Shown here in pieces: positions 45,285 to 53,513 of a stretch of 64,000 nucleotides of DNA (position 1 is the stretch's first letter; every line of letters begins with the position of its first letter). The notes under the pieces are model-generated. The model made no database searches. It was not told the origin of the DNA and saw only the letters and a list, made by a program, of their open reading frames with translations. The translations under genes were made by a program, and so were the position numbers. This DNA is from Streptomyces aurantiacus (GTDB taxonomy: Bacteria > Actinomycetota > Actinomycetes > Streptomycetales > Streptomycetaceae), in contig NZ_CP114283.1 of the NCBI RefSeq assembly GCF_027107535.1, forward strand, positions 6,200,001 to 6,264,000. The letters are read 5' to 3'.

Positions 45285-45473
45285 TACGACGAGACCTCGA
45301 CCTGGAGCAGAGGCATCCCAAGTCTCACGAAGCAATTCAATGAAACGATTGAAGGCAGGGAAGGCGCCGCGTCACCTCATGGAAGGCGACGCGGGCCGAC
45401 GTCGCGGCGCCACGGCATGGCGCGACACGGCAGAAGCAACAGCAGAAGCAGCAGCGGAAAAGGAGCGCTCGGC

Positions 45474-45665
45474 ATGAAGTTCACTCTCGAGGTCGACATG
45501 GGAGACACCGCCTGGGACGGGAACGCCGCCCGGGAACTGGGGCGGATCCTGCGCTACTGGGGCGGGAACCTCCAGCACTACGAGCTGAAGCCGGGCGACG
45601 GGTCGGCGATCCAGGACTCCGGTCACCACGAGGTGGGGGCCTGGCGCATCAGCGCTCCTCAATGA
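45474..45665 (+). CDS. Small 63-residue protein, conserved-looking, unknown function
   Basis: The peptide MKFTLEVDMGDTAWDGNAARELGRILRYWGGNLQHYELK... follows a strong AAGGAG site by eight bases. It has a mixed alpha/beta composition with aromatic residues and ends in HHEVGAWRISAPQ. There is no signal or membrane segment. I recall similar small proteins in actinomycetes, without known function. It is single, between the MerR gene and the inhibitor gene, and is followed by a strong terminator. Confidence 0.7.
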   Translation: MKFTLEVDMGDTAWDGNAARELGRILRYWGGNLQHYELKPGDGSAIQDSGHHEVGAWRISAPQ

Positions 45666-45670
45666 CGCCA

Positions 45671-45709
45671 GGGCCGGCGGAGACGGCCCCACTCCGTCTC
45701 CGCCGGCCC
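45671..45709. terminator. Perfect 16-bp stem terminator
   Basis: GGGCCGGCGGAGACGG (45671-45686) pairs perfectly with 45694-45709 across a seven-base loop. It lies between the small gene and the convergent inhibitor gene, so it can end both transcripts. Confidence 0.9.
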
Positions 45710-45812
45710 CTGTTGCGAGGTTGCGTGGCTGTCCGCGACGGGACTCGCACTCCCCATCCGCATCCGCGGGCCTCCGTCGGCGCACTCGGACAGACCGCGC
45801 GACCCCGGTCTC

Positions 45813-46241
45813 TCAGAACGTGAAGACGGTCGTCCCGTAGGAGTTCTTCACGCACTCGTTGGAGAAGGTGCGTTCGTAGGAGACCCGCTTGCCCTGCCAG
45901 ACTCCGTCGACGGTGACGACGACGGGATCGTATTCGCGGGTGCACATGACGTTGTCTCTGGCCGGCAGGGCGTTGAAGTCCCCGCCCGACGCGCGCAGTT
46001 CACCGCACGCCGACGCGGCGGCCGGGTGGGTCCCCGAAGCGGTCGGCGCGCAGCTCAGGGTGACCGCGCGTTCGGGTACGGCTTCGGCCGCGATCTCGCC
46101 GTGGCCCACGGTGAGCACCAGGGACGAGGGGGCGTAGAGCGCGGTCGGCGAAGGGGTGGCGAGGGCGGTCCCGGTGAGGGGACCGCAGACGGCTGTGGCC
46201 GCCAGCGTGATCGTCACTGCCCAGCGCGCGGTGTTCGGCAT
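45813..46241 (-). CDS. Secreted SSI-family (subtilisin inhibitor-like) protease inhibitor
   Basis: The 142-residue precursor has a signal peptide (to about residue 29) and the SSI fold: [39 protein letters not shown], and [24 protein letters not shown]. Expected disulfides are 64/79 and 100/130. In the reactive loop [10 protein letters not shown] the P1 residue is Arg102 with Glu at P1', unlike the Met of classic SSI, so trypsin-like proteases should be the better targets. The ATG at 46241 is nine bases after GGAAGG; an alternative ATG at 46250 is close. Streptomyces use such inhibitors to control their own secreted proteases. Confidence 0.93.
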   Translation of the reverse strand: MPNTARWAVTITLAATAVCGPLTGTALATPSPTALYAPSSLVLTVGHGEIAAEAVPERAVTLSCAPTASGTHPAAASACGELRASGGDFNALPARDNVMCTREYDPVVVTVDGVWQGKRVSYERTFSNECVKNSYGTTVFTF

Positions 46242-46513
46242 TGTGTGCATCCTTCCGCTCGGGTGTCTCCGAACCAACTCGGTCTGTGCCGGTTCGGCGA
46301 GCGCGAGTCTGCCGAGTTCGCGACGGAAACACACGTCGACCCCACGCGTTTCAGTAACCTTGCGTGTTGAATCAGTGGCGCGAAGTTACGGAATTCGAAC
46401 AGGCTGCCCCTGCAACTGGGCGGGCGCCGGGCCGCCGAGGTGACGCGCTGGCCGGATATGCGCTGCTCAGCAATAGGCCTGAAACATTCCGCTTCAGGCT
46501 GAGCACGGACCCC

Positions 46514-46556
46514 TTGCGCCCCGACCGTCGAAGAGTAATCGTGATTACATGATTAC
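46514..46556 (+). promoter_or_regulatory. Leaderless promoter with GATTAC operator over the start codon
   Basis: TTGCGC (46514-46519) and TAATCG (46536-46541) are 16 bases apart, with seven bases from the -10 box to the ATG at 46549 and no ribosome site, which fits a leaderless message. Overlying this are GTAATC (46535-46540), GATTAC (46543-46548) and GATTAC (46551-46556), evenly spaced by eight bases. The last one covers the start codon. Binding by the encoded protein is inferred. Confidence 0.55.
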
Positions 46557-47172
46557 AGCCGAACACGAGAAAATGCGCGGCTGGTTCGCCGGCCGCCTGC
46601 CCGACGACCTCTTCGAGAGCCTTGGCGAGGTCACGGTCGACCGCGAGGAGATCACCGTCGTCGGCCGCATCCCGGAGCCCCGGCTCCCCGAGGGCGCCTC
46701 GGACGCCGAGAGGGAGGCGGCCGTCGGCTCCCGCGTCCAGGAGTTCCGCGAGCGCACCCGCGACACCCGCGTGGCCGTCGCGCGGGAGGCCGAGCACCGC
46801 TTCGGCAAGAAGGTCTCCTGGGGCGTCGAGTGCGGCGCCGAACGCGCTCTGTTCACGCATGTCGCCGCCCCCGTCATGACCCGGCTGCGCCAGCCTCAGC
46901 GGCAGGTGCTCGACACCCTGATCGCCGCCGGTGTCGCCCGCAGCCGCAGCGACGCCCTCGCCTGGTGCGTACGCCTCGTCGAGCGCCACGCGGACGACTG
47001 GCTCACGGAGTTGCGGGACTCCCTGGAGCACGTGCAGCGGGTCCGCGCCCAGGGACCCGACGGACCGGACCGCACGGCCGAGACTCCCCCGGCCGCCCCT
47101 CCCGGCGACAGGCCCGACCGGTCGGCGGACGGGCCGCGGGCCGAGCCCGACACCGAGCACGGCGGCAACTGA
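46549..47172 (+). CDS. Unknown protein with a ribbon-helix-helix-like segment
   Basis: The 207-residue protein has an alpha/beta N-terminal part (MRGWFAGRLPDDLFESLGEVTVDREEITVVGRI). A segment near residues 115-152 (QRQVLDTLIAAGVARSRSDALAWCVRLVERHADDW) reads like the two helices of a ribbon-helix-helix regulator. The C-terminal 35 residues are Pro/Asp/Arg-rich and probably disordered. No signal peptide is present. Its start overlaps three regularly spaced GATTAC elements in a promoter without a ribosome site. The DNA-binding role is an inference; I do not recognise a named family. Confidence 0.65.
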   Translation: MITAEHEKMRGWFAGRLPDDLFESLGEVTVDREEITVVGRIPEPRLPEGASDAEREAAVGSRVQEFRERTRDTRVAVAREAEHRFGKKVSWGVECGAERALFTHVAAPVMTRLRQPQRQVLDTLIAAGVARSRSDALAWCVRLVERHADDWLTELRDSLEHVQRVRAQGPDGPDRTAETPPAAPPGDRPDRSADGPRAEPDTEHGGN

Positions 47173-47414
47173 CCGCGCACGAGGGAGTGTTCGCATGCCG
47201 CCCGGTGATCCGGCCGGCGGAGTCGGCATCGGGCCGCCGGTCCCAGAGCCGCGGAGGGCGAAGGCTGCGGAGGGCGGAGGCCTCGGCCGACGGGAGCAGG
47301 GCCGTGTCGGTGGACGACTGCCCTTGACGGCAGTCTCCGTTCCAGGGAGCGAAATCCGGACAGCTCCGGTGGCCGGGGCTGCCGGGGAACACGGCCTTCG
47401 TAGACTGCCCGGCC

Positions 47415-48416
47415 ATGGAACAGATCTACGGGCTGGGCGAGATCACTTGTCCGTCCGGTGAGTTGGTGATCGTCGACGGCGGTCACCTGGGTATGTGGAG
47501 CGGGGAGCGTTCACCGGCGTTGGTGGATCCGGGAGCCTTCGGCGTCCAGGAGCCGGCGGTCGCCGCCGATGTGAGCGCCGCGACCGACTTCCTCATCACC
47601 GGTCGTGACGCCGACTCCGCGGCCCACTCCTTCGACCGGCAGCCCGGTCGGACGCTCCACGACATTCCGGCCTCGGGGGTCACGCGGCTGACCGAACTCT
47701 TCGACGCGCACTGCCGGGAGCACGGCCTAGACGCCGTACTGGAGGCCTCTGCCGAGCGGGTGCCGCACCGGGAACGCGTGCGGAGGTGCGTGGCTGGGGG
47801 CGGAGGCTGTTTCCTGATGCACGGTGTGCCGGTGGTGGCCCTCGGAGGGGTGCCCCGCGACCGGCCGCTGCCGGTGCTGGCGACAGGCACCGGCATCGTG
47901 CTCACCGTCGCTCCCGGCCCCGTCGCCGAGTCCGTGGAACTCGGGGAGCTGCGCGTCGACTGGGCCCGCCTGTTCTTCGGTGACGCCGACGCGCTGAACG
48001 CCTGGCAGCACCACGATCCCGTCGACGGGCTGGCCGACGTCGCGTTCTGGGGCGCCGCGGAAGAGCAGGCCGCCGCGGAGTTCGGGGCACCCGGGCTGGG
48101 CGAGCCCGGCGAGGACGGGGTCAGGGGCTGGACGGGTCTGCCGGTGACGGACGCGATGCGCCTGGCCGGCGCCCTCTTCGACTGGAAGGACGCCGATCCG
48201 CGGCGTCGGCTGATGGTGGACTTCCGCCCGCACTCCCACCACTGGCAGGTCATGCGCCAGGTCCGCGCATCCGCGCTGGAGGCCGGAACCGTCGAGGTCG
48301 GCGGCGCGCGCGTGCTGTGCGCGATGACCAGCCAGGGCGACGGCCGGTTCCCGGTGTCCGCGGACCTCGACGCGACGGGCCGCCCGGTCGCCGTACGCGT
48401 GTCGTTCCGCGCCTAG
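47415..48416 (+). CDS. Hypothetical protein of 333 residues
   Basis: The frame has normal Streptomyces codon bias and reads MEQIYGLGEITCPSGELVIVDGG at its N-terminus and VDFRPHSHHWQVMRQVRASALEAGTVEVG near its C-terminus. There is no signal peptide or membrane helix. A double-domain look is possible, since both halves contain a phrase of the type GELVIVDGG / VEVGGARVLC. I do not recognise the family; it may be a cytosolic conserved actinomycete protein. It stands alone, 242 bases after the previous gene. Confidence 0.7.
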   Translation: MEQIYGLGEITCPSGELVIVDGGHLGMWSGERSPALVDPGAFGVQEPAVAADVSAATDFLITGRDADSAAHSFDRQPGRTLHDIPASGVTRLTELFDAHCREHGLDAVLEASAERVPHRERVRRCVAGGGGCFLMHGVPVVALGGVPRDRPLPVLATGTGIVLTVAPGPVAESVELGELRVDWARLFFGDADALNAWQHHDPVDGLADVAFWGAAEEQAAAEFGAPGLGEPGEDGVRGWTGLPVTDAMRLAGALFDWKDADPRRRLMVDFRPHSHHWQVMRQVRASALEAGTVEVGGARVLCAMTSQGDGRFPVSADLDATGRPVAVRVSFRA

Positions 48417-48731
48417 ACGAACGAGTCCGATGCCGGGACCACCGCGCGAGTCTGGGTTCTGCTTGGCAGGCTCAGGGGTGGAGGCCAGCCCGGAAAATGA
48501 GCGAGACGAGTTGTGCTCGCTCATGTGCGCCGAGGCGCGGCGGTGTCGTGAACATCCCGCACAGCACCCGCCGCACCGGACACATGTCGGGTGCGCTCCC
48601 ATGGTGGACGGATCATGTCCCACTCGTCAGGATCGTCGCGGGAACAGCGCGGTCCCGGCCACAGCGCGCGGTCTCCCGCAGCGACGGCACGGTCTCGACG
48701 GTGAGATCCAGGCGAGAGGCGGAACGTACGG
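48417..48731. other. 315-bp intergenic region with a hairpin
   Basis: No gene was found. A perfect 9-base inverted repeat, ATGAGCGAG (48497-48505) with CTCGCTCAT (48516-48524), has a ten-base loop and may end the upstream transcript or be an operator for the lactate-oxidase-type gene 200 bases on. Confidence 0.45.
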
Positions 48732-49901
48732 ATGACGAAGCACTGGGCGGACTTCCAGTACGAGATCTATCTGAACGGGATGACGGGCGCGGTGCCCCGG
48801 CTGCCCACCGATCTGACACGGCTGGAGGAGCTGACCGAACAGCGGCTGGGCCCGGGCCCGGTGGGCTATGTGGCGGGCAGTGCGGGCAACGGCAGCACGG
48901 CGCGGGCGAACCGGGCCGCGCTCGACCGCCGCCGGATCGTGCCACGCATGCTGCGCGACGTGCACGAACGCGATCTGTCCGTCGAGGTGCTGGGCCGCCC
49001 GCTGCCCGCGCCCCTCGCCCTCGCGCCGGTCGGCGTCCTGTCGATCATGCATCCGGATGCCGAGTCGGCGGCGGCGCGGGCCGCCGCCGCGCAGGGCGTG
49101 CCGTACATCCTGTCCTCGGCGTCCAGTACGCCGATGGAACAGGTCGCGGAGGCGATGGGCGACGGCGAGCGCTGGTTCCAGCTGTACTGGGCCAAGGACC
49201 GCGAGGTCACGAAGAGTTTCCTGGACCGGGCGAAGGCGGCCGGATTCTCCGCGCTGTTCGTCACGCTGGACACGCCGTTGCTGGCCTGGCGGCCGCGGGA
49301 CCTGGACCAGGCGTACCTGCCGTTCCTGCACGGGGTGGGAACCGCCAACTACTTCTCCGACCCGGCGTTCCTGGCGGGCCTGGCCAAGCCGGTGCACGAG
49401 GACCCCGACGCGGCGGTCATGCACTTCGTCCAGATGTTCGCCGATCCCGCGAAGACGTGGCCCGACCTGGAGTTCTTGCGGGAGAACTGGGACGGCCCGA
49501 TCGTCCTGAAGGGCATCCTGCACCCGGACGACGCCCGGCGGGCCGTCAACGCCGGGATGGACGGCGTGGTCGTCTCCAACCACGGCGGCCGTCAGGTGGC
49601 CGGCGCCGTCGCGGCCGCCGACGCGCTGCCCAAGGTGGTCGAAGCCGCCGGGGACCGGCTGTCCGTCCTCTTCGACAGCGGGATCCGCACGGGCGACGAC
49701 ATCTTCAAGGCCCTGGCGCTGGGCGCCGAGGCGGTACTCGTCGGACGTCCGTACGTCTACGGGCTCGGCCTCGACGGCCAGGCCGGCGTCGAGCACGTCA
49801 TCCGCTGCCTGCTCGCCGAACTCGACCTCACCCTCGCCCTGTCGGGGCACGCCGGCCCGGCGGGCCCCGGAGCCGACGACCTGGAGGAGGGGATCGCGTG
49901 A
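48732..49901 (+). CDS. FMN-dependent alpha-hydroxy acid oxidase (lactate 2-monooxygenase-like)
   Basis: The 389-residue flavoprotein has the FMN alpha-hydroxy acid dehydrogenase fold. Active-site residues include Lys260 (IVLKGIL), His284 and Arg287 (VVSNHGGRQV); the FMN phosphate site is DSGIRTGDDIFKALALGAEAVLVGRPY. The phrase DTPLLAWRPRDLDQAYLPFL is typical of the lactate 2-monooxygenase branch, which turns lactate and O2 into acetate and CO2, rather than glycolate oxidases. It is cytosolic. A GAGGCGGA element precedes the ATG. Its stop overlaps the GTG of a short downstream frame by four bases. Confidence 0.9.
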   Translation: MTKHWADFQYEIYLNGMTGAVPRLPTDLTRLEELTEQRLGPGPVGYVAGSAGNGSTARANRAALDRRRIVPRMLRDVHERDLSVEVLGRPLPAPLALAPVGVLSIMHPDAESAAARAAAAQGVPYILSSASSTPMEQVAEAMGDGERWFQLYWAKDREVTKSFLDRAKAAGFSALFVTLDTPLLAWRPRDLDQAYLPFLHGVGTANYFSDPAFLAGLAKPVHEDPDAAVMHFVQMFADPAKTWPDLEFLRENWDGPIVLKGILHPDDARRAVNAGMDGVVVSNHGGRQVAGAVAAADALPKVVEAAGDRLSVLFDSGIRTGDDIFKALALGAEAVLVGRPYVYGLGLDGQAGVEHVIRCLLAELDLTLALSGHAGPAGPGADDLEEGIA

Positions 49902-50182
49902 ACGCCGGGGCGGGCACCGCGCCGCGGAACGTACTGGCCCTCGTCCCACCCCACGTGGGCGGCCGCAGGGCCGCAACGGGTCTCGCCCCGCTGTTCCCCG
50001 ACGGCGTCCGCGTGACCGTCGCCGGGACGGCCGACGAGGACACCACCGCGCTGCGCGAGGCCCACCCCCTCGCCCCCGGGCTCGCCCGCCTCTCCGCCGG
50101 ACACGCCGCGGCGGCCTCGCGGCGGGAACCGGTCCCGTTCGACGGACACGGTGCGGCGGATCGCGCCTGCGGCCGTCCGTGA
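49898..50182 (+). CDS. Short frame coupled to the lactate-oxidase gene, unknown or truncated
   Basis: A 94-residue frame starts with GTG in a GTGA overlap and reads VNAGAGTAPRNVLALVPPHV ... It could be the N-terminal remainder of a longer partner gene, since the C-terminal part (AADRACGRP) shows no structure and the next gene converges from 50241. I do not recognise a family. The overlap with the upstream stop and the plausible codon use are the only support. Confidence 0.35.
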   Translation: MNAGAGTAPRNVLALVPPHVGGRRAATGLAPLFPDGVRVTVAGTADEDTTALREAHPLAPGLARLSAGHAAAASRREPVPFDGHGAADRACGRP

Positions 50183-50240
50183 CGTCACCGGGTTCCCGGC
50201 GGGCGAGACCCCCCTGGACGCCGTGTCGTGGGGCCCGCGG

Positions 50241-52100
50241 TCACAGACCGATTCCGGTGACCGACCGCACCACCTGCAGCACAGGCAACGGTTCGGCGGG
50301 AAGCGGGCCCGAGTCGCCGACGGTGGTGGCGCGGCGCTGCGCGTAGGGACTCGCCGGGGAGGCGGTCGGCTCCGCCCGCTCCTGCGGCTCCGAGGACCGC
50401 GGGCGCGCCTCGCAGGCCGGTGCGGCGCACGCGGGATCCGAGCCGACCTGTGTGTCGGCGGCCGACGGGTCGGCCGTCGGCCGGGCGGACGGCCCATCGG
50501 TTCCCGCGATCGACAGCGACTCGGGAGTGGCCTTGGCGGCGTCGGTCAGCCAGCGCTGGCCGTCGCTCCGGTCGCGGATCTTCACCACCACCTCCGCGTC
50601 CGCGCCGCCGGAGGAGGGGGCGACAGCGAGCCCTTCCGCTCGGCGGGGCAGCAACTCGCCCTGGACGGTGAGGTCGTACCGCACGTCGTCGCCCCGCTTG
50701 GCGGCCACACCGGCGCAGCGGCCCAGAACGACCACTCCGGCGTCCGCATGGGAGTCGAGGCACAGGTCGGGGTCGGCTCCGCTGCGCAGGAGCCCGTCCT
50801 CCTCGTACGACCACTTCTGGGTCCCGGCCGACGAGCACGTCTCCAACTCGGTGCCGGCGCCGGCCTTCGCCCGGCCGCCCTTGATGTCGAGGCAGAGGTC
50901 GGCGGCGAGGTTGCGCAGCCGGGTGCGAATGGGTCCCGTGGGAAGGCCCGCCGAGTTGGGCGGGGCCGACGAGGTGGCGGGCGGTTCCTGCCCGCCGGGG
51001 CTGGGAGCGAGGCTGCTGGACGCCCCGGTGGAGGCGGAGGGGTCGTCGGCGCCGCCCTCGTCCTGCGACCACAGGCTGGTCACCAGGACAGTGGCGAGCA
51101 GGGCGGCGGACACCACGCCGGCTCCGGTGAGGAGTGCCTTCGAGTGCCGCGGGGCCGGGGAGGAGTGCCGCCCCTGTCCGGTGGAGAACTGGGACAGCAG
51201 ACGGCGGCGGCCGCCGCCGCCCGGGCGTCCGCCGGTGTAGCGGCCGGCCCTGGCCGCCGAGCTGCCGCGGCTGGGCCGTGACTCGAGATAGCGGCGGGCG
51301 CCCCAGCCGAGCACACCCTCGGCGAGCAGTCCGCCCAGCCCGCCTTCGAAATGGCTCAGTTGTTCGGCGGCGTATCGGCAGAAACGGCACTCCAGCAGAT
51401 GTTGCTGCACATCGGGGAGCAACGCTCCCCCGCGGCGAATCGGGACATCCAGGAGGCGGTTGTAGTAGCGGCAATCCTTGTTCGGCGCGAGTTCGCGATG
51501 GGCGCGTACGCAGCCTTCACGGAATTTCTCGCGGGCCTGCTCCAGCGCGGCCCCCGTCATGTCGGCATCCATACCCAGCAGACCGGCCGGTACGGATATG
51601 TGCTCGGCCTCGACCTCGGTGTGCCAGAGCACGCACTGGGCGAGTCCCGGGAGAGCCTGGAAAGAACGCTCCGCGAGCTTGCGATTCGCCGGGGTCATGG
51701 ACTTCGTCGCGCGCATACCGCGACCCCCGGCCGGTTTCCGGAGATCGGGCAGCACCGCGGATATACGGTCCTCCGCGGACCACACCTTGATGATGTCCCG
51801 TACGGCCACGAGGAGTTGGGGGCGCAGGGCGACGGCGGACCCGGCGCGCCTGAGGCGTTCCAGTACCTGCTGGAAGGCGGCCGCGGTGACCATCGAGGCG
51901 ACGTTCGCCGAGGAAGCGAGGCAGATGACCGCGTAGTCGTGTGTCGGCTGCCAGTGCCGGGCGAGCAGCAGCGCGACGGCGTGGGTGGGGTCGCCCTCCG
52001 GCTGGGCTCTGAGGAGCGCCGCCAGGCTCTCGTCGGATGCTCCGGGAGCGGTACCGGAGTCAGGCGGATACGAGGGACGAGGCGGGTGGGGGGTGTGCAC
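50241..52100 (-). CDS. Sigma-factor-like / zinc-finger / membrane / ricin-lectin protein (paralogue 1)
   Basis: The 619-residue protein begins with a region resembling ECF sigma factors: a degenerate region 2 (LLARHWQPTHDYAVICLASSANVASMVTAAAFQQVLERL, about 45-83) and region 4 (SFQALPGLAQCVLWHTEVEAEHISVPAGLLGMD, about 146-178). A zinc-finger-like H-x3-C-x2-C follows (His234, Cys238, Cys241), then a Gly/Arg linker, one membrane helix (about 322-344) and an outer ricin B-type lectin (DLCLDIKGG, WSYEEDGLLRSGADPDLCLDS). This is one chain linking a cytosolic DNA-related domain to a sugar-binding sensor. The GTG at 52100 follows GGAAGGAAA. A paralogue lies at 59081. Confidence 0.82.
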   Translation of the reverse strand: MHTPHPPRPSYPPDSGTAPGASDESLAALLRAQPEGDPTHAVALLLARHWQPTHDYAVICLASSANVASMVTAAAFQQVLERLRRAGSAVALRPQLLVAVRDIIKVWSAEDRISAVLPDLRKPAGGRGMRATKSMTPANRKLAERSFQALPGLAQCVLWHTEVEAEHISVPAGLLGMDADMTGAALEQAREKFREGCVRAHRELAPNKDCRYYNRLLDVPIRRGGALLPDVQQHLLECRFCRYAAEQLSHFEGGLGGLLAEGVLGWGARRYLESRPSRGSSAARAGRYTGGRPGGGGRRRLLSQFSTGQGRHSSPAPRHSKALLTGAGVVSAALLATVLVTSLWSQDEGGADDPSASTGASSSLAPSPGGQEPPATSSAPPNSAGLPTGPIRTRLRNLAADLCLDIKGGRAKAGAGTELETCSSAGTQKWSYEEDGLLRSGADPDLCLDSHADAGVVVLGRCAGVAAKRGDDVRYDLTVQGELLPRRAEGLAVAPSSGGADAEVVVKIRDRSDGQRWLTDAAKATPESLSIAGTDGPSARPTADPSAADTQVGSDPACAAPACEARPRSSEPQERAEPTASPASPYAQRRATTVGDSGPLPAEPLPVLQVVRSVTGIGL

Positions 52101-52665
52101 TGAGCGGTTTCCTTCCAAGGCACAAGGTGGCACACAGGAGTTCTGACCGCCGAAAAGGAGCTCCGGGTTGGTGCGTACCTTTTGGCTTGGTGTTCGGAAA
52201 GCGGCCGGGACGTCGACCGACTCGACGTCCGTCGGCCGTGAGCCTTTTGAGCCCGACGGCACGGTGAATCCTGAGCAGCGAATCAGACCTGGCCATTGGC
52301 CATGTACGAGGAAGTTCACCCTCGCACAAAACTCTCACACCCAACAAGGCACTTGAGCTACTTCAGCAACATCTGCGCATAGGGGGAAAGCCGACGCCCA
52401 CCTCGGTCAACTCGGTCCGCGGACGTCGTGTTTCGAAATGGCATTCGTTGCCAAGCGCCCCGTGTGAACCGTGTGCACGCGCCGGCGCCCCTCGCACGCT
52501 CCCGGCGCGGGGGTGTCGGTGGTCCACTGGTACCGGCCCTTCTCGGAGGCCCCGCGCTGGACGGCGGCTCTCCCGCGCGAAACGGGCCGCCGACCCCGAT
52601 CCTCCCGCCCTCGGTCGGCGGCCCCGAGGGCGGTCCCACCCCCTCCTTGCCGGCGGGGCGGCGGC
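52101..52665. other. Intergenic region with operator-like dyad and TA-operon terminator
   Basis: No gene was found in these 565 bases. Upstream of paralogue 1 is a perfect inverted repeat GGACGTCGA-CCGAC-TCGACGTCC (52208-52230). At the other end GGGCCGCCGACC (52584-52595) pairs perfectly with GGTCGGCGGCCC (52613-52624), placed to terminate the toxin-antitoxin transcript. Confidence 0.6.
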
Positions 52666-53043
52666 TCAGATCTGCCAGGAACGCAGACGGTCGGCGGCCC
52701 CGAACACGTCCGCCTTGCCGGACATCAGATCGCGTGCCAGGTCGACGAGGGCCCCGTACGGAGGATCGATCCCGACGCCGCTCACGAACATGTACGAGAC
52801 CGCTGTCGCGCAGGCGAAACGGGCGTTCGCGGAGGGCAGGGGCTTCAGCAGGGCGAGGGTGTGCAGGAGCGCGGCGGCACGCCAGGCCGGGTCCGAGTCC
52901 ACTCCGAGCCGCGGCGGGTCCACCCGGTGCCGGGCCACCGCGGCCACGAGCACCGAGAAGTCGTTGACGGTCGGCCGGTCGGGCAGCACCTCTTCATGAC
53001 GCTGGAGCAGCCAGGGCACGTCGATGTGGATGACGGGGGCCAT
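52666..53043 (-). CDS. Fic/Doc-like toxin with degenerate active-site motif
   Basis: The 125-residue, all-helical protein resembles the Doc branch of the Fic family (VPWLLQRHEEVLPDRPTVNDFSVLVAAVARHRVDPPRL, then the Fic-like helix turn, then YGALVDLARDLMSGKADVFGAADRLR). In place of the catalytic H-x-F-x-[D/E]-x-N-[KG]-R the sequence is KPLPSANAR (residues 67-75): Asn73 and Arg75 are kept, but the catalytic His and the acidic residue are lost. Similar Streptomyces proteins are annotated as Fic-family toxins. It starts three bases after the antitoxin stop, forming an antitoxin-toxin operon. Whether it still modifies a target is doubtful. Confidence 0.8.
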   Translation of the reverse strand: MAPVIHIDVPWLLQRHEEVLPDRPTVNDFSVLVAAVARHRVDPPRLGVDSDPAWRAAALLHTLALLKPLPSANARFACATAVSYMFVSGVGIDPPYGALVDLARDLMSGKADVFGAADRLRSWQI

Positions 53044-53046
53044 GGG

Positions 53047-53292
53047 TCAGGCGGCCCGCCCCTCGCCCTTGGTGGGTGGTTCGTCGTCGGGGAAGGCCGC
53101 CGCGAACTCGTCCGCGTGCGCGGCGAAGAAGCGGCGGAAGACGTCCGCGCCCTCCTGCAGCGCCCGGTGCCGCACGATGTCGGCAGCGGCCGCTTCACGC
53201 ACCAGGGCTTTCATCGAAGTACCGCGCTCCTTGGCGATCTGCCGCAGATCCTCGAGCTCGCGCTCGCTGAACTCCACGTTGAGAGCTGGCAT
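53047..53292 (-). CDS. Antitoxin with ribbon-helix-helix domain
   Basis: The 81-residue protein has an N-terminal RHH motif (MPALNVEFSERELEDLRQIAKERGTSMKALVREAA), a helix and a flexible acidic/basic C-terminus (PDDEPPTKGEGRAA) suited to wrap the toxin. It precedes the toxin gene by three bases, the standard antitoxin-first order. An inverted repeat, TACCCCTC-N10-GAGGGGTA, overlaps its start codon and is the natural operator for autorepression. The ATG at 53292 was chosen because it opens the RHH strand directly. Confidence 0.85.
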   Translation of the reverse strand: MPALNVEFSERELEDLRQIAKERGTSMKALVREAAAADIVRHRALQEGADVFRRFFAAHADEFAAAFPDDEPPTKGEGRAA

Positions 53293-53319
53293 ACCCCTCA
53301 CAGTACCGCGAGGGGTACT
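53292..53319. promoter_or_regulatory. Toxin-antitoxin operator
   Basis: TACCCCTC (53292-53299) and GAGGGGTA (53310-53317) are perfect inverted repeats. A second overlapping dyad, AGTACC-GCGAGG-GGTACT, spans 53302-53319. The element overlaps the antitoxin start and lies upstream of nothing else on that strand. It suits binding by RHH dimers. Confidence 0.7.
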
Positions 53320-53433
53320 CACCCGTAAATACCAGCAGGTCAGACCTGCCCGGCACCGGTACCTCAGGAATACCTCCGTTCGATCGCGGGCGAACGGCCG
53401 GCGCCCGACCAGCCGTGCGAGCACTGAGACCTG

Positions 53434-53460
53434 CGTCACATTCCACCGTGGGCTGTCACA
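53434..53460 (+). promoter_or_regulatory. Candidate ECF41-type -35 elements
   Basis: TGTCACA (53454-53460) matches the -35 consensus I recall for ECF41 sigma factors (TGTCACA), and CGTCACA lies at 53434-53440. A clear CGTC -10 at the usual spacing is not present: the nearest CGTC is only seven bases after the second element. Autoregulation is possible but not proven. Confidence 0.3.
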
Positions 53461-53513
53461 TCCCGCGCGTCCGGAGCCCTCGCAGTAGTGAGCGCGCTAC
53501 GGGAGGCACAGGC

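Noticed and set aside
53454..53471. Complete ECF41 promoter (TGTCACA with CGTC)
   Set aside because: The only nearby CGTC is seven bases away, far too close for a -35/-10 pair, so only the -35-like element is reported at low confidence.
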